NCBI RefSeq assembly: GCF_001693385.1
Contig: NZ_CP016428.1
Coordinates: forward strand, 7,361,001-7,425,000
Reading direction: 5' to 3'
From: Bradyrhizobium icense
Lineage (GTDB): Bacteria; Pseudomonadota; Alphaproteobacteria; Rhizobiales; Xanthobacteraceae
DNA length: 64,000 bases
Shown here: positions 1 through 8,675 of the stretch, piece by piece
How positions within the stretch are numbered: the first letter of the stretch is position 1
Layout: every line of letters begins with the position of its first letter
Made by a program: the position numbers and the translations under genes
Notes under the pieces: generated by a model
Database searches by the model: none
What the model was told of the DNA's origin: nothing
What the model saw: the letters and a program-made list of their open reading frames with translations, nothing else

Positions 1-1860
1 GGGACCATCATTCTACACTGGACGTTCGTGGCTGCATTCGCCGTTGCGCTCGTTACCGGCTTACGCATTGCAACTGAGACGCCCGACCGGACCTGGATCA
101 ACTGGTTCGACGCCGTGCTGCCGCGCGACAGCGTATGGATCGCCCATATGCAGGCGGCCGTCGTCCTGGTCGCCGTGGCGATCGGCTACCTCGTCTACAT
201 GCTCCGCTCCGGCCTCGGGCGCCGCGTCCAGCTCGACAAGGTCCGCCTGCGCGGCTTGTTCGGCCGTGGACAGGCGAGGTTGAGCGCCGTGATCGCCCTG
301 ATGTACTGGATCTTCTTCGTCACGATGTTCGGTTTGCTGGTCAGCGGCGGCGCGCTCTATTTCGGCTTCTACTCCGGCTACGACGTGGCGATGCTGCATT
401 GGGTGGGGACCTGGGTGATCCTCGCCTTTGTCGTCCTTCATGTCCTGACCCAGTACAAGAGCGGCGGCATCTCGCAACTGCTGCGCATCTTTCGTCCCGC
501 TCCGCTGCCGGCGCCGCCGCCGCGGCTCGATGCCGTCGAGCTCTTGGGGCTATTGGCCGAGCGATCGGCGCGCTTGCCGGAATCCGAAGGCGCGAGCGCG
601 CCGCCCGAGGTTTCATCGCATCCCCTGCAGCCGCGCGCAGAGACCCGCCGCGATCGGACGGATGAGCCGGATCCGGCGCCGCGATCCCATGGCGGGCCTT
701 CGAGATCGCGAAATCCGACTCTGCAGGCCAATCCGTTTCTCGTGGCGGCCGCCGCTGCGATCACCGGCGCGTCGCTCCTCGTGGCTACCGATCGGCTGGC
801 GGTGGATAGCGTGCAGATCCGCCGCATCAATCCCGCCGACGCGCCGGTCCTCGACGGCGACACGTCCGATCGGGCCTGGCGCGGTGTCAGGCCGTTCTCG
901 CTGTTGACCGGAGAAGGCGGCAATTTCGACGGCAAGGGTGAAACCAGGATCGCGATCCGCGCGGTGCATGACGGCACCTACGCGTACTTCCTCTTCACCT
1001 GGGAGGATTCGACGCGCTCGCTGAAACACCTGCCTCTCGTCAAGGAAGCCGATGGATGGCACCTTCTTCATTCCGGTCTTCAGGCCGGCGATGAGCATCG
1101 CTACAATGAAGACAAGTTTTCGGTGCTGCTGACCACGTCGGACGTCACGCTGGCCGGCGGGCGAACCTTTCATCCCGGACCGCAGCCGGTCGCCGGCGCG
1201 CCGGCCACCATGAGTGGCCGCGGCCTGCATTACACGGCGTCCGGCTATGCCGATGTCTGGCAGTGGAAGGCAACCAGCGGCGCGATTGGATGGATGGACG
1301 ACACACATTTCGGACCGCCGCTGGATCCGACCCCGATGCAGGCGGCAAACGTCGTTCCGTACAAAGGCGGCTTCGCGCCCGACCCGGGAACGGCAAGCTA
1401 CCGGGACAATTTCACCGTCGAGGCCGACACGTCCGGCGGTCCACGCCGCAGCCGCCTGATCGCTCCGCTGCGCCTGCCCAAAGACGTCGCCGCCACGACG
1501 GGCGCGATGGGAGATATCGACCTCGACCCCAATCACGGCGAAAGCGAAGGCGCGCGCTGGTTCATGACCGAGCAGGATTCGGTGCCCTATTCGACCAGCA
1601 TCGACGCCCGCATCCCGACCGGGACCGTGATCCCCGGCGTCATCCTGGGCGGCGAATTTTCAGGCGACCGAGCCGACGTCAGATCTGCAGCCCGCTGGGC
1701 TTCCGGCCACTGGGCGCTCGAGGTGAAGCGTCGGCTCGACACCACGAGCCAGTTCGACGTGCCGATCAAAACCGGCATCTTCATGCGGGTCGCAGCTTTC
1801 GACCACAGCCAGATCAGACATACACGGCACGTCCGTCCTATTCGTATCGAGGTGGAATAA
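1..1860 (+). CDS. Cytochrome b561-like membrane protein fused to ethylbenzene-dehydrogenase-type heme domain (5' partial)
   Basis: The reading frame is open from base 1, so the true start lies upstream; 619 residues are visible. The first ~150 residues hold four hydrophobic segments with paired histidines (ILHWTF near the start, MLHWVG, VVLHVL), as in bacterial b561/Ni-hydrogenase-type diheme cytochromes b. A proline/charge-rich linker (about 170-240) and one more hydrophobic segment follow. From about residue 270 to the end the protein resembles the heme-binding gamma subunit of ethylbenzene dehydrogenase/DMSO-reductase-type enzymes (LDGDTSDRAW, AYFLFTWED, YNEDKFSVL). Inferred role: passing electrons across or at the inner membrane. 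It abuts the reductase gene at 1861 with no gap, so the two are surely co-transcribed. Its catalytic partner is not visible and may lie upstream. Confidence 0.8.
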   Translation, partial: GTIILHWTFVAAFAVALVTGLRIATETPDRTWINWFDAVLPRDSVWIAHMQAAVVLVAVAIGYLVYMLRSGLGRRVQLDKVRLRGLFGRGQARLSAVIALMYWIFFVTMFGLLVSGGALYFGFYSGYDVAMLHWVGTWVILAFVVLHVLTQYKSGGISQLLRIFRPAPLPAPPPRLDAVELLGLLAERSARLPESEGASAPPEVSSHPLQPRAETRRDRTDEPDPAPRSHGGPSRSRNPTLQANPFLVAAAAAITGASLLVATDRLAVDSVQIRRINPADAPVLDGDTSDRAWRGVRPFSLLTGEGGNFDGKGETRIAIRAVHDGTYAYFLFTWEDSTRSLKHLPLVKEADGWHLLHSGLQAGDEHRYNEDKFSVLLTTSDVTLAGGRTFHPGPQPVAGAPATMSGRGLHYTASGYADVWQWKATSGAIGWMDDTHFGPPLDPTPMQAANVVPYKGGFAPDPGTASYRDNFTVEADTSGGPRRSRLIAPLRLPKDVAATTGAMGDIDLDPNHGESEGARWFMTEQDSVPYSTSIDARIPTGTVIPGVILGGEFSGDRADVRSAARWASGHWALEVKRRLDTTSQFDVPIKTGIFMRVAAFDHSQIRHTRHVRPIRIEVE

Positions 1861-2946
1861 ATGTCGAACATTTGCAAAGTCACGATCAACGACGAGCCGT
1901 TTCTGGCCAATCGCGGCGAGCTTCTGCTCGACTGGGCGTTGATGAACGGGGTCGATCTTCCGCACGATTGCCGCTCCGGAATCTGCGGCGCCTGCCGCGT
2001 GCGGCTCGTCGACGGCCAGGTATTCGGCGGCCATAGCCGCGGCGACGACATGATCCATGCCTGCCAGGCCCGAATTGTCTCCGATCTCGAAATTGCCATC
2101 GAGGCGGCGCCCGAGCCGGTGGCGCTATCGGCGGAAGTGGCGCAGACCGTTCAGCTCGCACCTGATGTGGTGGGTGTCGACATCGAGCTGGCGAAGCCGC
2201 TCGACTATCTTCCCGGCCAGTACTGCAAGCTGCAGTTTCAGGGATTCCCGGCAAGGTCCTACAGCCCGACCTATCCGCTGGAAGGCCCTCCCCACGATCG
2301 CATCCTGCACTTTCACATCCGAAAGGTTACGGACGGACTGGTATCGTCAGCGCTTGGCCGCGACATCGGACCCGGGCACCGCGTCAAACTGACGGGACCG
2401 TACGGCCGCGCTTTTTTCAGGCAAGGCCATGCCGGGCGCATCGTTCTGGTCGCCAGCGGCACCGGTTTCGCGCCAATGTGGTCGGTCGCGGTTGCCGCGA
2501 TCATGGAGCAGCCGCAGCGCGAAATGGTCTTCGTGGTGGCGGCCCGGAGCATCCGCTCGCTCTACATGCACGCGGCGCTGTGCCGGCTGGCGCTGTTTCC
2601 CAACGTCACGCTGATTCCGATGGTGTCGGAGCCGCAAAATATCTCGCATGCCGTTCGCAGCGGCCGGCCGACCGATCATTTGCCAAAACTCACGCCTGAC
2701 GACGTGGTCTACACCGCGGGCGCGCCGGCGATGACCGATGCCGTGGCGCGGATTGCAAAGGCTGCGGGCGCAAGGTGTTACACCGACCCCTTCGTGCAGG
2801 AGGCGCGGACGGTGGAGCAGGCCGGCCTGATGTCGCGCCTCACCGGATGGCTCAGCGAGCCCAAGAGCGCCATCCCGCTGCAGCCGGCGCAAGGGCCGGG
2901 GCCGATGCCGCGCGGCGTATCCGCAGTTGGCGCGGGTAACCGCTAG
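1861..2946 (+). CDS. 2Fe-2S ferredoxin / FAD-NAD(P)H oxidoreductase
   Basis: A 361-residue single-chain electron-transfer reductase. The N-terminal plant-type ferredoxin has cysteines 37, 42, 45 and 68 (C-x4-C-x2-C-x22-C). The FAD-binding barrel has the RSYS motif at 132-135, and the NAD-binding domain has a GTGFAPMWS nucleotide loop near 200. This is the order found in reductases of benzoate/toluene-type dioxygenases and in CDP-6-deoxyglucoseen reductase. The ATG follows the upstream stop immediately. Because no oxygenase is nearby, the likely partner is the fused cytochrome b/heme protein just upstream, giving NAD(P)H -> FAD -> 2Fe-2S -> heme transfer (inference). The C-terminal ~45 residues form a Pro/Gly-rich tail outside the family core. 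It converges on the next gene with a 4-base overlap. Confidence 0.85.
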   Translation: MSNICKVTINDEPFLANRGELLLDWALMNGVDLPHDCRSGICGACRVRLVDGQVFGGHSRGDDMIHACQARIVSDLEIAIEAAPEPVALSAEVAQTVQLAPDVVGVDIELAKPLDYLPGQYCKLQFQGFPARSYSPTYPLEGPPHDRILHFHIRKVTDGLVSSALGRDIGPGHRVKLTGPYGRAFFRQGHAGRIVLVASGTGFAPMWSVAVAAIMEQPQREMVFVVAARSIRSLYMHAALCRLALFPNVTLIPMVSEPQNISHAVRSGRPTDHLPKLTPDDVVYTAGAPAMTDAVARIAKAAGARCYTDPFVQEARTVEQAGLMSRLTGWLSEPKSAIPLQPAQGPGPMPRGVSAVGAGNR

Positions 2947-3755
2947 CCGGTGCCGGAGATGGCCGCGATATATCGCCGGACGGACATTTCGAATGCCGCC
3001 TTGGCATGGTCGGCGATGTTGCGGCCCCACCACGCGCCATAGATGCGGTCGAACGCTAGCGGTTCGACCGCCTGCGCGATCCGGCGCACGGCTGCGGCAT
3101 TGAGCGGGATGTAGTTCGGATAGCTGTACATGAAGCTGAGGGAGCGGCGGTCCATCGCGACCATCGCGACATCGCCGGTGAGCAATGCGCCCTGCCCCTG
3201 CGCGCCCGCGCGCCAGTGCAGAACCGTGCCGCCGGCAAAATGCCCGCCGGTCCGTACCAGCAGGATATCGTCGGAGAGCCGATGGCTGTCGCCGGTCCAC
3301 GGCACGATGGCGGGATGCGGCCGCGTGACGAAGGCGCGGTCGTCGCCATGAAGATAGACCGGCACGCTGCCGAACGCCTCGCTCCAGTCCGCGACCGCGC
3401 CATAATAATGCGGGTGCGAGACCGCGATCGCCTTCAGGCCGCCGAGCGAGCGGACGTAATCGATCGCCTCAGGCGTGGCCAGCGGCACGCAATCCCACAT
3501 CACGCAGCCATCCGCCTCCCGCACGAGCAGCGCGCGTTGTCCTATCGCAAAACTCGGCTCAGTCCCGATGCCGGAAATGCCGAGATCGTCGCGCCAGACG
3601 AGCTTGTGGCGCTGTGCCAGTTCCTCGCGTGTGAGCCACGACTGTCCTTTCCAATTCACATATTGCCGCTCGTCCTCGCAAACCGGGCAGGCCTGCGGCG
3701 GCTCAGCGTTTTCGGAAAACTGGGCGCCACATTGTTCGCATGTCCACAAAGGCAT
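2943..3755 (-). CDS. Rubredoxin-type zinc-ribbon MBL-fold hydrolase-like protein
   Basis: A 270-residue protein. ATG at 3755 is chosen because AGGAG lies eight bases upstream; the open frame extends further but without support. Residues 1-35 form a rubredoxin-like CxxC...CPxC ribbon (WTCEQCGAQF, ACPVCEDERQY). The rest resembles a metallo-beta-lactamase fold (AVSHPHYYGAVADW, GGHFAGGTVLHW, LLTGDV). The usual HxHxDH metal motif reads HPHYYG, so the second half of the binuclear site is changed while later metal-site regions (GGHF, TGDV) persist. It is last in the minus-strand operon after amine oxidase, TRAP binding protein and gamma-glutamyltransferase, 69 bases after the latter. Function unknown; redox or hydrolytic processing of an amine-derived product is only a guess. 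Confidence 0.78.
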   Translation of the reverse strand: MPLWTCEQCGAQFSENAEPPQACPVCEDERQYVNWKGQSWLTREELAQRHKLVWRDDLGISGIGTEPSFAIGQRALLVREADGCVMWDCVPLATPEAIDYVRSLGGLKAIAVSHPHYYGAVADWSEAFGSVPVYLHGDDRAFVTRPHPAIVPWTGDSHRLSDDILLVRTGGHFAGGTVLHWRAGAQGQGALLTGDVAMVAMDRRSLSFMYSYPNYIPLNAAAVRRIAQAVEPLAFDRIYGAWWGRNIADHAKAAFEMSVRRYIAAISGTG

Positions 3756-3824
3756 CGGCGTTACTCCTGTCGAGAGGAGTAGTAACGCATAACGGCACGA
3801 CCGGCCAATGCGAGACGCGGACAA

Positions 3825-5447
3825 TTAGTAACCGATCGCCGCGCCATCGCTGCGCGGATCGGAACCGCCGCTCAGCACGCCGTTCCGCCGGTCGATGGTG
3901 ATGCCGTGGGCGTGACCGGCCATTTCGTTCCAGGCGTCCCAGCGGTTGATGGTGTGGCCGCGCCGTGCGAGCGCGTCGATCGTGGATTCGGAAAAGCGGC
4001 TCTCGATGTGCAGCGTGTCGCGCGCCTCGCCGAGCGCGAAGCGGCCGGACAGGAACCGCGGCATCTCGATCGCTTCCTGGATGTCGAGACCGAAATCGAT
4101 CATGGCCGCATAGAGCTGGAGCTGGATTTGCGGCTGGCCATCCGCGCCCATGCAGCCGAGCACGCTCCAGAGCTTGCCGTCGCGTTTGGCCATTGAGGCA
4201 ATCAGCGTGTGCAGCGGGATCTTGCCGGGTTCGAGGCGATTGGGATGATTGCGATCCAGCGAGAAATACGCGCCACGATTTTGCAGGATCACACCGGTGT
4301 TTCCTGCAACCACGCAGGATCCGAATGCGCCATACAGGCTTTGGATCAGCGATGCTCCGTTGCCATCGCGATCGACGGCGGCGACATAGACCGTGTCGCC
4401 GGCAAGGCTGCCGAAGGACGGCACCATGTCCCATTTCAAGGCCGATCTCTGGTCGATCAGCCGGCCGCGCAGGTCCGCATATTCCTTCGATATCAGCCGC
4501 TCGATCGGCACTTCGGCAAACGAAGGGTCGGCGAGCATCTGATCGCGGTCGTGATAGGCGATCTGCTTGGCCTGCACCAGGAGATGGACATGATCAGGCC
4601 CGAGCAAATCCTTTCGGTGCAGTTCGTGCGACTCGAGGAGGTTAAGCATTTCGAGCACGGTAAAACCTTGCGTCGGGGGTGGCGTATTGAAGACCGTGAC
4701 GTCGCGGTAGCGACCAACAAGCGGCTCGCCCCAGGTGGCCTGTTGCCGGCCGAAATCGGCGAGCCGGAACAGGCCGCCCTTCTCTTCCGAAACGCGCGCC
4801 ATTTCAGCAGCGACATCTCCTTGATAAAAGCCGGACCATCCGCCATCCGCGATCGATTGAAGCGTGCGGGCAAGGTTTGCATTGGCGAGCTTCGAGCCTG
4901 GCTGCGCGGCCGTGCCTTGCGGAAAGAACTGCGCGGCGGCTTCGCGATCCCCAAGCAGATCATCGCGCATCATCTCGATGAAGCTGGCGAGGCGGCCGGT
5001 GACCGGAAAGCCATCGCGGGCATAGCCGGTGGCGCTTTCGAGCACGCGCCGCAGGGGCAATCGTCCATGGACATTGTGCGCCTCGATCCAGCTCGCCACG
5101 GCGCCGGGCACGGTGAGTGTCGCCGGCACGATTCCCCGGAGCGGGATTTCCTTCAACCCTCGCTGCTCGATCGACGACAGCGTGGCAGTGGCAGCCGCCT
5201 TGCCGCCGCCATTGAGGTAGCGGATCTCGCCGCTGGCGCCGTCGTGAATGAGCCAGAACGCGTCGCCGCCGAGACCGGTCATGTGCGGATAGACCACCGC
5301 GAGCACCGCGCTGGTCGCAATCGCCGCATCGATGGCGGAGCCGCCGGCGCGGAGCACGTCGATGCCGGCCGCGGAAGCCAGCGAATGCGGCGACGTCACC
5401 ATGCCGTTCGACGCCAGCGTCACCGGCCGGCCGGTACGAATGTCCAA
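3825..5447 (-). CDS. ggt: Gamma-glutamyltransferase family protein
   Basis: A 540-residue Ntn-hydrolase that transfers or hydrolyses gamma-glutamyl groups. The start is set at TTG 5447, preceded by CGGAGG with a six-base spacer; the open frame runs further but into the upstream gene. Landmarks: SPHSLASAAG near 19-28, GLGGDAF 58-64, and the autoprocessing/catalytic threonine at about 352 in GDTVYVAAVD, where maturation would give large and small subunits. NPPPxQG-like NTPPPTQG is present near 254. No signal peptide is visible, unlike periplasmic GGTs, so a cytoplasmic location is likely. It lies between a TRAP binding protein (37 bases upstream) and the MBL gene in one operon with an amine oxidase; action on gamma-glutamylated amines or peptides is plausible but unproven. 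Confidence 0.88.
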   Translation of the reverse strand: MDIRTGRPVTLASNGMVTSPHSLASAAGIDVLRAGGSAIDAAIATSAVLAVVYPHMTGLGGDAFWLIHDGASGEIRYLNGGGKAAATATLSSIEQRGLKEIPLRGIVPATLTVPGAVASWIEAHNVHGRLPLRRVLESATGYARDGFPVTGRLASFIEMMRDDLLGDREAAAQFFPQGTAAQPGSKLANANLARTLQSIADGGWSGFYQGDVAAEMARVSEEKGGLFRLADFGRQQATWGEPLVGRYRDVTVFNTPPPTQGFTVLEMLNLLESHELHRKDLLGPDHVHLLVQAKQIAYHDRDQMLADPSFAEVPIERLISKEYADLRGRLIDQRSALKWDMVPSFGSLAGDTVYVAAVDRDGNGASLIQSLYGAFGSCVVAGNTGVILQNRGAYFSLDRNHPNRLEPGKIPLHTLIASMAKRDGKLWSVLGCMGADGQPQIQLQLYAAMIDFGLDIQEAIEMPRFLSGRFALGEARDTLHIESRFSESTIDALARRGHTINRWDAWNEMAGHAHGITIDRRNGVLSGGSDPRSDGAAIGY

Positions 5448-5484
5448 TCCAAGCCTCCGAAGATACTGAGCCGTCAGACGGCGG

Positions 5485-6570
5485 TCAGGCGCGAATCCGC
5501 CTGACCATATAGTTGTCGTAGGTGGCCTCGCAGACCTGATGCCACTGGTACTGTTCGTTGCGGAATGCGATCGTCGATTCGTACAGCGTCTTGAACTTCG
5601 GGTTCTTGGCCGCGACCTCGGCAAACAGGTCGCTCGTCGCCTTGAACGACGCGTCCAGGATGTCGTTCGAGAACGGCCGAAGTTGCGCGCCAGCCGCAAC
5701 CAGGCGCTTGATGGCGGAGGCGTTCCGCGCGTCATATTTGGCCGTGAGGTCGGCCGCGACCTGCCCCGCCGCAATCGTTACCATGGTCTGATAGACCTTG
5801 GGCAGCTCGGCCCATTTCGCGCTGTTGATGTAGAGGAAGCCGTTCGCGCATCCTTCCCACCAGCCGGGGTAGTAATAATAAGGTGCGACCTTGAGGAAGC
5901 CGAGCTTCTCGTCGTCATAGGGGCCGATCCATTCCGCAGCGTCGATCGTACCTTTCTCCAGCGCCGGATAGATATCGCCCGGCGGAATCTGTTGCGGGAC
6001 GACGCCGAGCCGGCTCAGCACCTGCCCGGCCACGCCGCCGACCCGGAACTTCAATCCCTTGAGGTCGTCGAGCGTCTTGATCTCCTTGCGGAACCAGCCG
6101 CCCATCTGTGCGGTGGTGTTGCCGAACGGGAAGCCCAGGATGCCGAACGTCCCGTAGAGCTCGTTGAGCATGTCGAGCCCGCCGCCATAGGCGAGCCAGG
6201 CGTTCATCTGGCGCGTATTGAGGCCAAAGGGAACGGCGGTGCCGAACGCGAACGCCAGATCCTTGCCGATGTAATAGTACGAAGCGCTGTTTCCCATCTC
6301 GACCGTGTTGTTCGCCACCGCATCGAAGACTTGAAACGCCGGCACGATTTCGCCCGGGCCGAACACGCCGATCTGGAATTTCTGGTCGGAAAGATCGGCA
6401 ACCGCCTTCGCGAACATCTCGCACGCGCCATAGAGCGTATCGAGACTCTTCGGAAACGAAGTGGCGAGGCGCCAGCGCAAGTTGGGTGTGGACTGGGCGA
6501 TGGCGGGCGCGGCGATGGCGGTGGAGGCGACAGCGGCGCCGGCTGCCGTGAGGAGCTTCCTGCGATTCAT
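5485..6570 (-). CDS. TRAP transporter substrate-binding protein (DctP family)
   Basis: A 361-residue periplasmic solute receptor. ATG 6570 has AAGGAG upstream. The N-terminus (NRRKLLTAAG ... APAIAQS) is a twin-arginine-like signal ending in an AxA cleavage site. The mature part has the DctP layout: WRLATSFPKSLDTLYG, FGPGEIVPAFQVFDAV, GAAEWIGPYDDEKLG-like IDAAEWIGPYDDEK and KFRVGG. It is close in sequence to the truncated receptor at 63215, making them paralogues. No TRAP membrane subunits are in the window, so it either works with a remote permease or serves as a scavenging receptor. It sits 46 bases downstream of the amine oxidase gene, which suggests the ligand is related to that pathway. 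Confidence 0.92.
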   Translation of the reverse strand: MNRRKLLTAAGAAVASTAIAAPAIAQSTPNLRWRLATSFPKSLDTLYGACEMFAKAVADLSDQKFQIGVFGPGEIVPAFQVFDAVANNTVEMGNSASYYYIGKDLAFAFGTAVPFGLNTRQMNAWLAYGGGLDMLNELYGTFGILGFPFGNTTAQMGGWFRKEIKTLDDLKGLKFRVGGVAGQVLSRLGVVPQQIPPGDIYPALEKGTIDAAEWIGPYDDEKLGFLKVAPYYYYPGWWEGCANGFLYINSAKWAELPKVYQTMVTIAAGQVAADLTAKYDARNASAIKRLVAAGAQLRPFSNDILDASFKATSDLFAEVAAKNPKFKTLYESTIAFRNEQYQWHQVCEATYDNYMVRRIRA

Positions 6571-6616
6571 GGTCAGTCTCCTTGCTGGATCAAGGAAAAA
6601 AGCAATCGGCGGATCG

Positions 6617-8593
6617 TCAGCCGCAGCACGAATTCTTGTCGCGGTTGTCCCGGCTGGCAGCGTTCCGGTCGGGCGGCAGGTCCATCGCCGGGTTCTCCGC
6701 AAAGAAGCCGTTCGGCTTCAGCGTGAAGCCGACATATTCGACTGGCATCACCGGAAAATCCTCGGGCCTGCAGACATGCGTCGCCCCAAAGCTGTGCCAG
6801 ACCACGATATCCTGGTTTTCGATGGCGCGGTTCTGGGCGACATATTTCGGCAGACCGTCGCCGCCGGCATGCTGGTTCGGAAACTCGCCGCTTGCGTAGC
6901 GCTCGTCGGGCGCATAGCGCGTAACCCAGATATGCTTGGTCGCAAATCCGCCGCGCGAGGTCATGTAGCAGCCCTCCTGCGCCAGCATCGTAGGCGCACT
7001 GTGCGCTATCAGCTTATACGCCGTCGGACCGCCGACGCTGTTCTTTCTGTTGGGATTGCTGATCTTCCAGTAGCGCCCGGTCCGGCCGTCGGCCTCGCGC
7101 GCGGCGTCGCGCTCACGCGAGAGCGTCCGGGCCGTGACATCGAACACGTTACCGTATGGGTTGTCCGTACCCCAGGGCCGCGGGCGGAATTCGTGTTCGG
7201 TGACGGTGTTGGCTTCGCCGTCGAGCATCATGTGCAGGCGGGCGTTGAAGAAGTGCTGATGGGTCGGACCACCCAGATTTTCGGCGACCATGCCGCCCCA
7301 CGGGTAGTCCTTGCCCGCGGCGATCGCCGCGGTCTGGATGATGCCGGTCAGCTTGACCTCGAGCTGGATGGTGCCGTCCTGATAAAAGTACCAGAAGAAG
7401 CCGTAATCGTAGTTTCCGACTGTCGTGAAGAACGAGATGACGAGGCGGCGCGAGCGGCGGACCTCAAACGTCTCATTGCGGAATTCGTAATGCTTCCAGA
7501 GGATTCCGCAATCCTCCTCATGCAGGCAGATCGCATTCTTCATGACGCCGGGTTTGCCGTAATCGTCGGCGACCGGGACATCGAAATAGTGGATGTGGCC
7601 GAGGCAATCGCAGCCGAGTTCGAGTGCGTTGGCGAGCTTGCCCAGTCCATACTCGCCGGCATCGAAGGCGCATTTCCAGAAATGGTTGGCGGTCGGATCG
7701 GCATAGGGCACGATCATGTCGGTGACGCTGGCGCGATAGATGATCGGCCGTTCGAGCCCACCGTCGCGGAAGGAGATCTGGTGCAGCACGAGGCCTTCGC
7801 GCGCGGTCCAGCCGACACGGAACGACCAGTTCTGCCAAGAGACCTTCCAGCCGTCGACCGTAAAGCTCGGGCCGTCCTTCTGCACGACGTCGAGCGGCCT
7901 GACGTCGTTGCGCGTTTGCGGGATCGACGCCCGGTCGTAGTTGCGTGATGTCTTCGGAATCGGGATAACGTCAGGCTCGTCGACGAGGTGGACGATCCTG
8001 TTCTCGATCAGGTCGACCAGCGCGACGACGCCCTCGATCGGGTGCGCATAGCCGTTGTCCTTGGGATTCCTGCGCCAGTAGGATACGGCGCTGACCAGCC
8101 GGCGGCCCTTCTCCACCTCGCGGTCGAAATAGCCGGCCGAGAACGGATCGACCTGAACCAGCTCGATCTCCTTGTCATCGAGGCCGCGCCGCTTCATCGC
8201 GCGCCGCCAGTCCGCATCGGCCTTCACGATGTCGCCGACCTTGAACACCTCCTCGATTGTGATCGGCGGCTGGCCGTAGGGATGGGCTTTCGTCGAATAC
8301 TCGCGCCACTGCGTCACGGACTCTGATTCGAGGTCCACGGTGGCGACATGCGTCGCGCCGGTCTTGCAGTCGAACAGGGTTGCGGCGGCCCGGCGTGCGA
8401 GCCCGGCACCGGGCTTCCAGCCGAGAACGTCGGACTTGGCCGGCTCTTCGAGTTGCACATGGGTAAATCGCGCATCGGGGCCGAGCTTCTTGACCCTCTG
8501 CAATATTTCGGACGTCAGCGCGACTTCGGCCTCGCTGAGCGGGTCGAGCGGATGACCGGCATGCGCCAGAGCGGAAGGTTTTGTGCGTGTCAT
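6617..8593 (-). CDS. Primary-amine oxidase (copper/topaquinone)
   Basis: A 658-residue copper amine oxidase that oxidatively deaminates primary amines (tyramine or phenethylamine type) to aldehyde, ammonia and peroxide. ATG 8593 is the best start; upstream in-frame extension would run through the divergent promoter. The topaquinone precursor Tyr is about 395 in GNYDYG, the catalytic-base Asp about 311 in CAFDAGEYG, copper ligands are HQH at about 445-447, and a third His lies in VVWHSFGATH. No secretion signal is visible, in contrast to periplasmic TynA, so a cytoplasmic enzyme is inferred. It is first in a four-gene operon and faces an AraC-type regulator that probably controls it. No aldehyde dehydrogenase is nearby. 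Confidence 0.93.
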   Translation of the reverse strand: MTRTKPSALAHAGHPLDPLSEAEVALTSEILQRVKKLGPDARFTHVQLEEPAKSDVLGWKPGAGLARRAAATLFDCKTGATHVATVDLESESVTQWREYSTKAHPYGQPPITIEEVFKVGDIVKADADWRRAMKRRGLDDKEIELVQVDPFSAGYFDREVEKGRRLVSAVSYWRRNPKDNGYAHPIEGVVALVDLIENRIVHLVDEPDVIPIPKTSRNYDRASIPQTRNDVRPLDVVQKDGPSFTVDGWKVSWQNWSFRVGWTAREGLVLHQISFRDGGLERPIIYRASVTDMIVPYADPTANHFWKCAFDAGEYGLGKLANALELGCDCLGHIHYFDVPVADDYGKPGVMKNAICLHEEDCGILWKHYEFRNETFEVRRSRRLVISFFTTVGNYDYGFFWYFYQDGTIQLEVKLTGIIQTAAIAAGKDYPWGGMVAENLGGPTHQHFFNARLHMMLDGEANTVTEHEFRPRPWGTDNPYGNVFDVTARTLSRERDAAREADGRTGRYWKISNPNRKNSVGGPTAYKLIAHSAPTMLAQEGCYMTSRGGFATKHIWVTRYAPDERYASGEFPNQHAGGDGLPKYVAQNRAIENQDIVVWHSFGATHVCRPEDFPVMPVEYVGFTLKPNGFFAENPAMDLPPDRNAASRDNRDKNSCCG

Positions 8594-8675
8594 ATCGGAC
8601 CGGGTGGATGGGGTTCGGATATAGGCTAGGCCGGTCCGACCCGGGCGTCTTGAATGAGACTGCCAAAGAGACGCC
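8594..8675. promoter_or_regulatory. Divergent amine oxidase / AraC regulator promoter region
   Basis: This 82-base gap separates the start codons of the amine oxidase (minus) and the FeaR-like regulator (plus). Both promoters and the regulator's binding site must lie here or inside the regulator's 5' end. I could not pick a confident -35/-10 pair or a clear direct repeat by eye. Confidence 0.5.

Noticed and set aside
6461..7948. A 495-residue plus-strand frame opposite the amine oxidase and TRAP genes
   Set aside because: It overlaps two strongly supported minus-strand genes and has no motifs. Long antisense frames are expected at this GC content.
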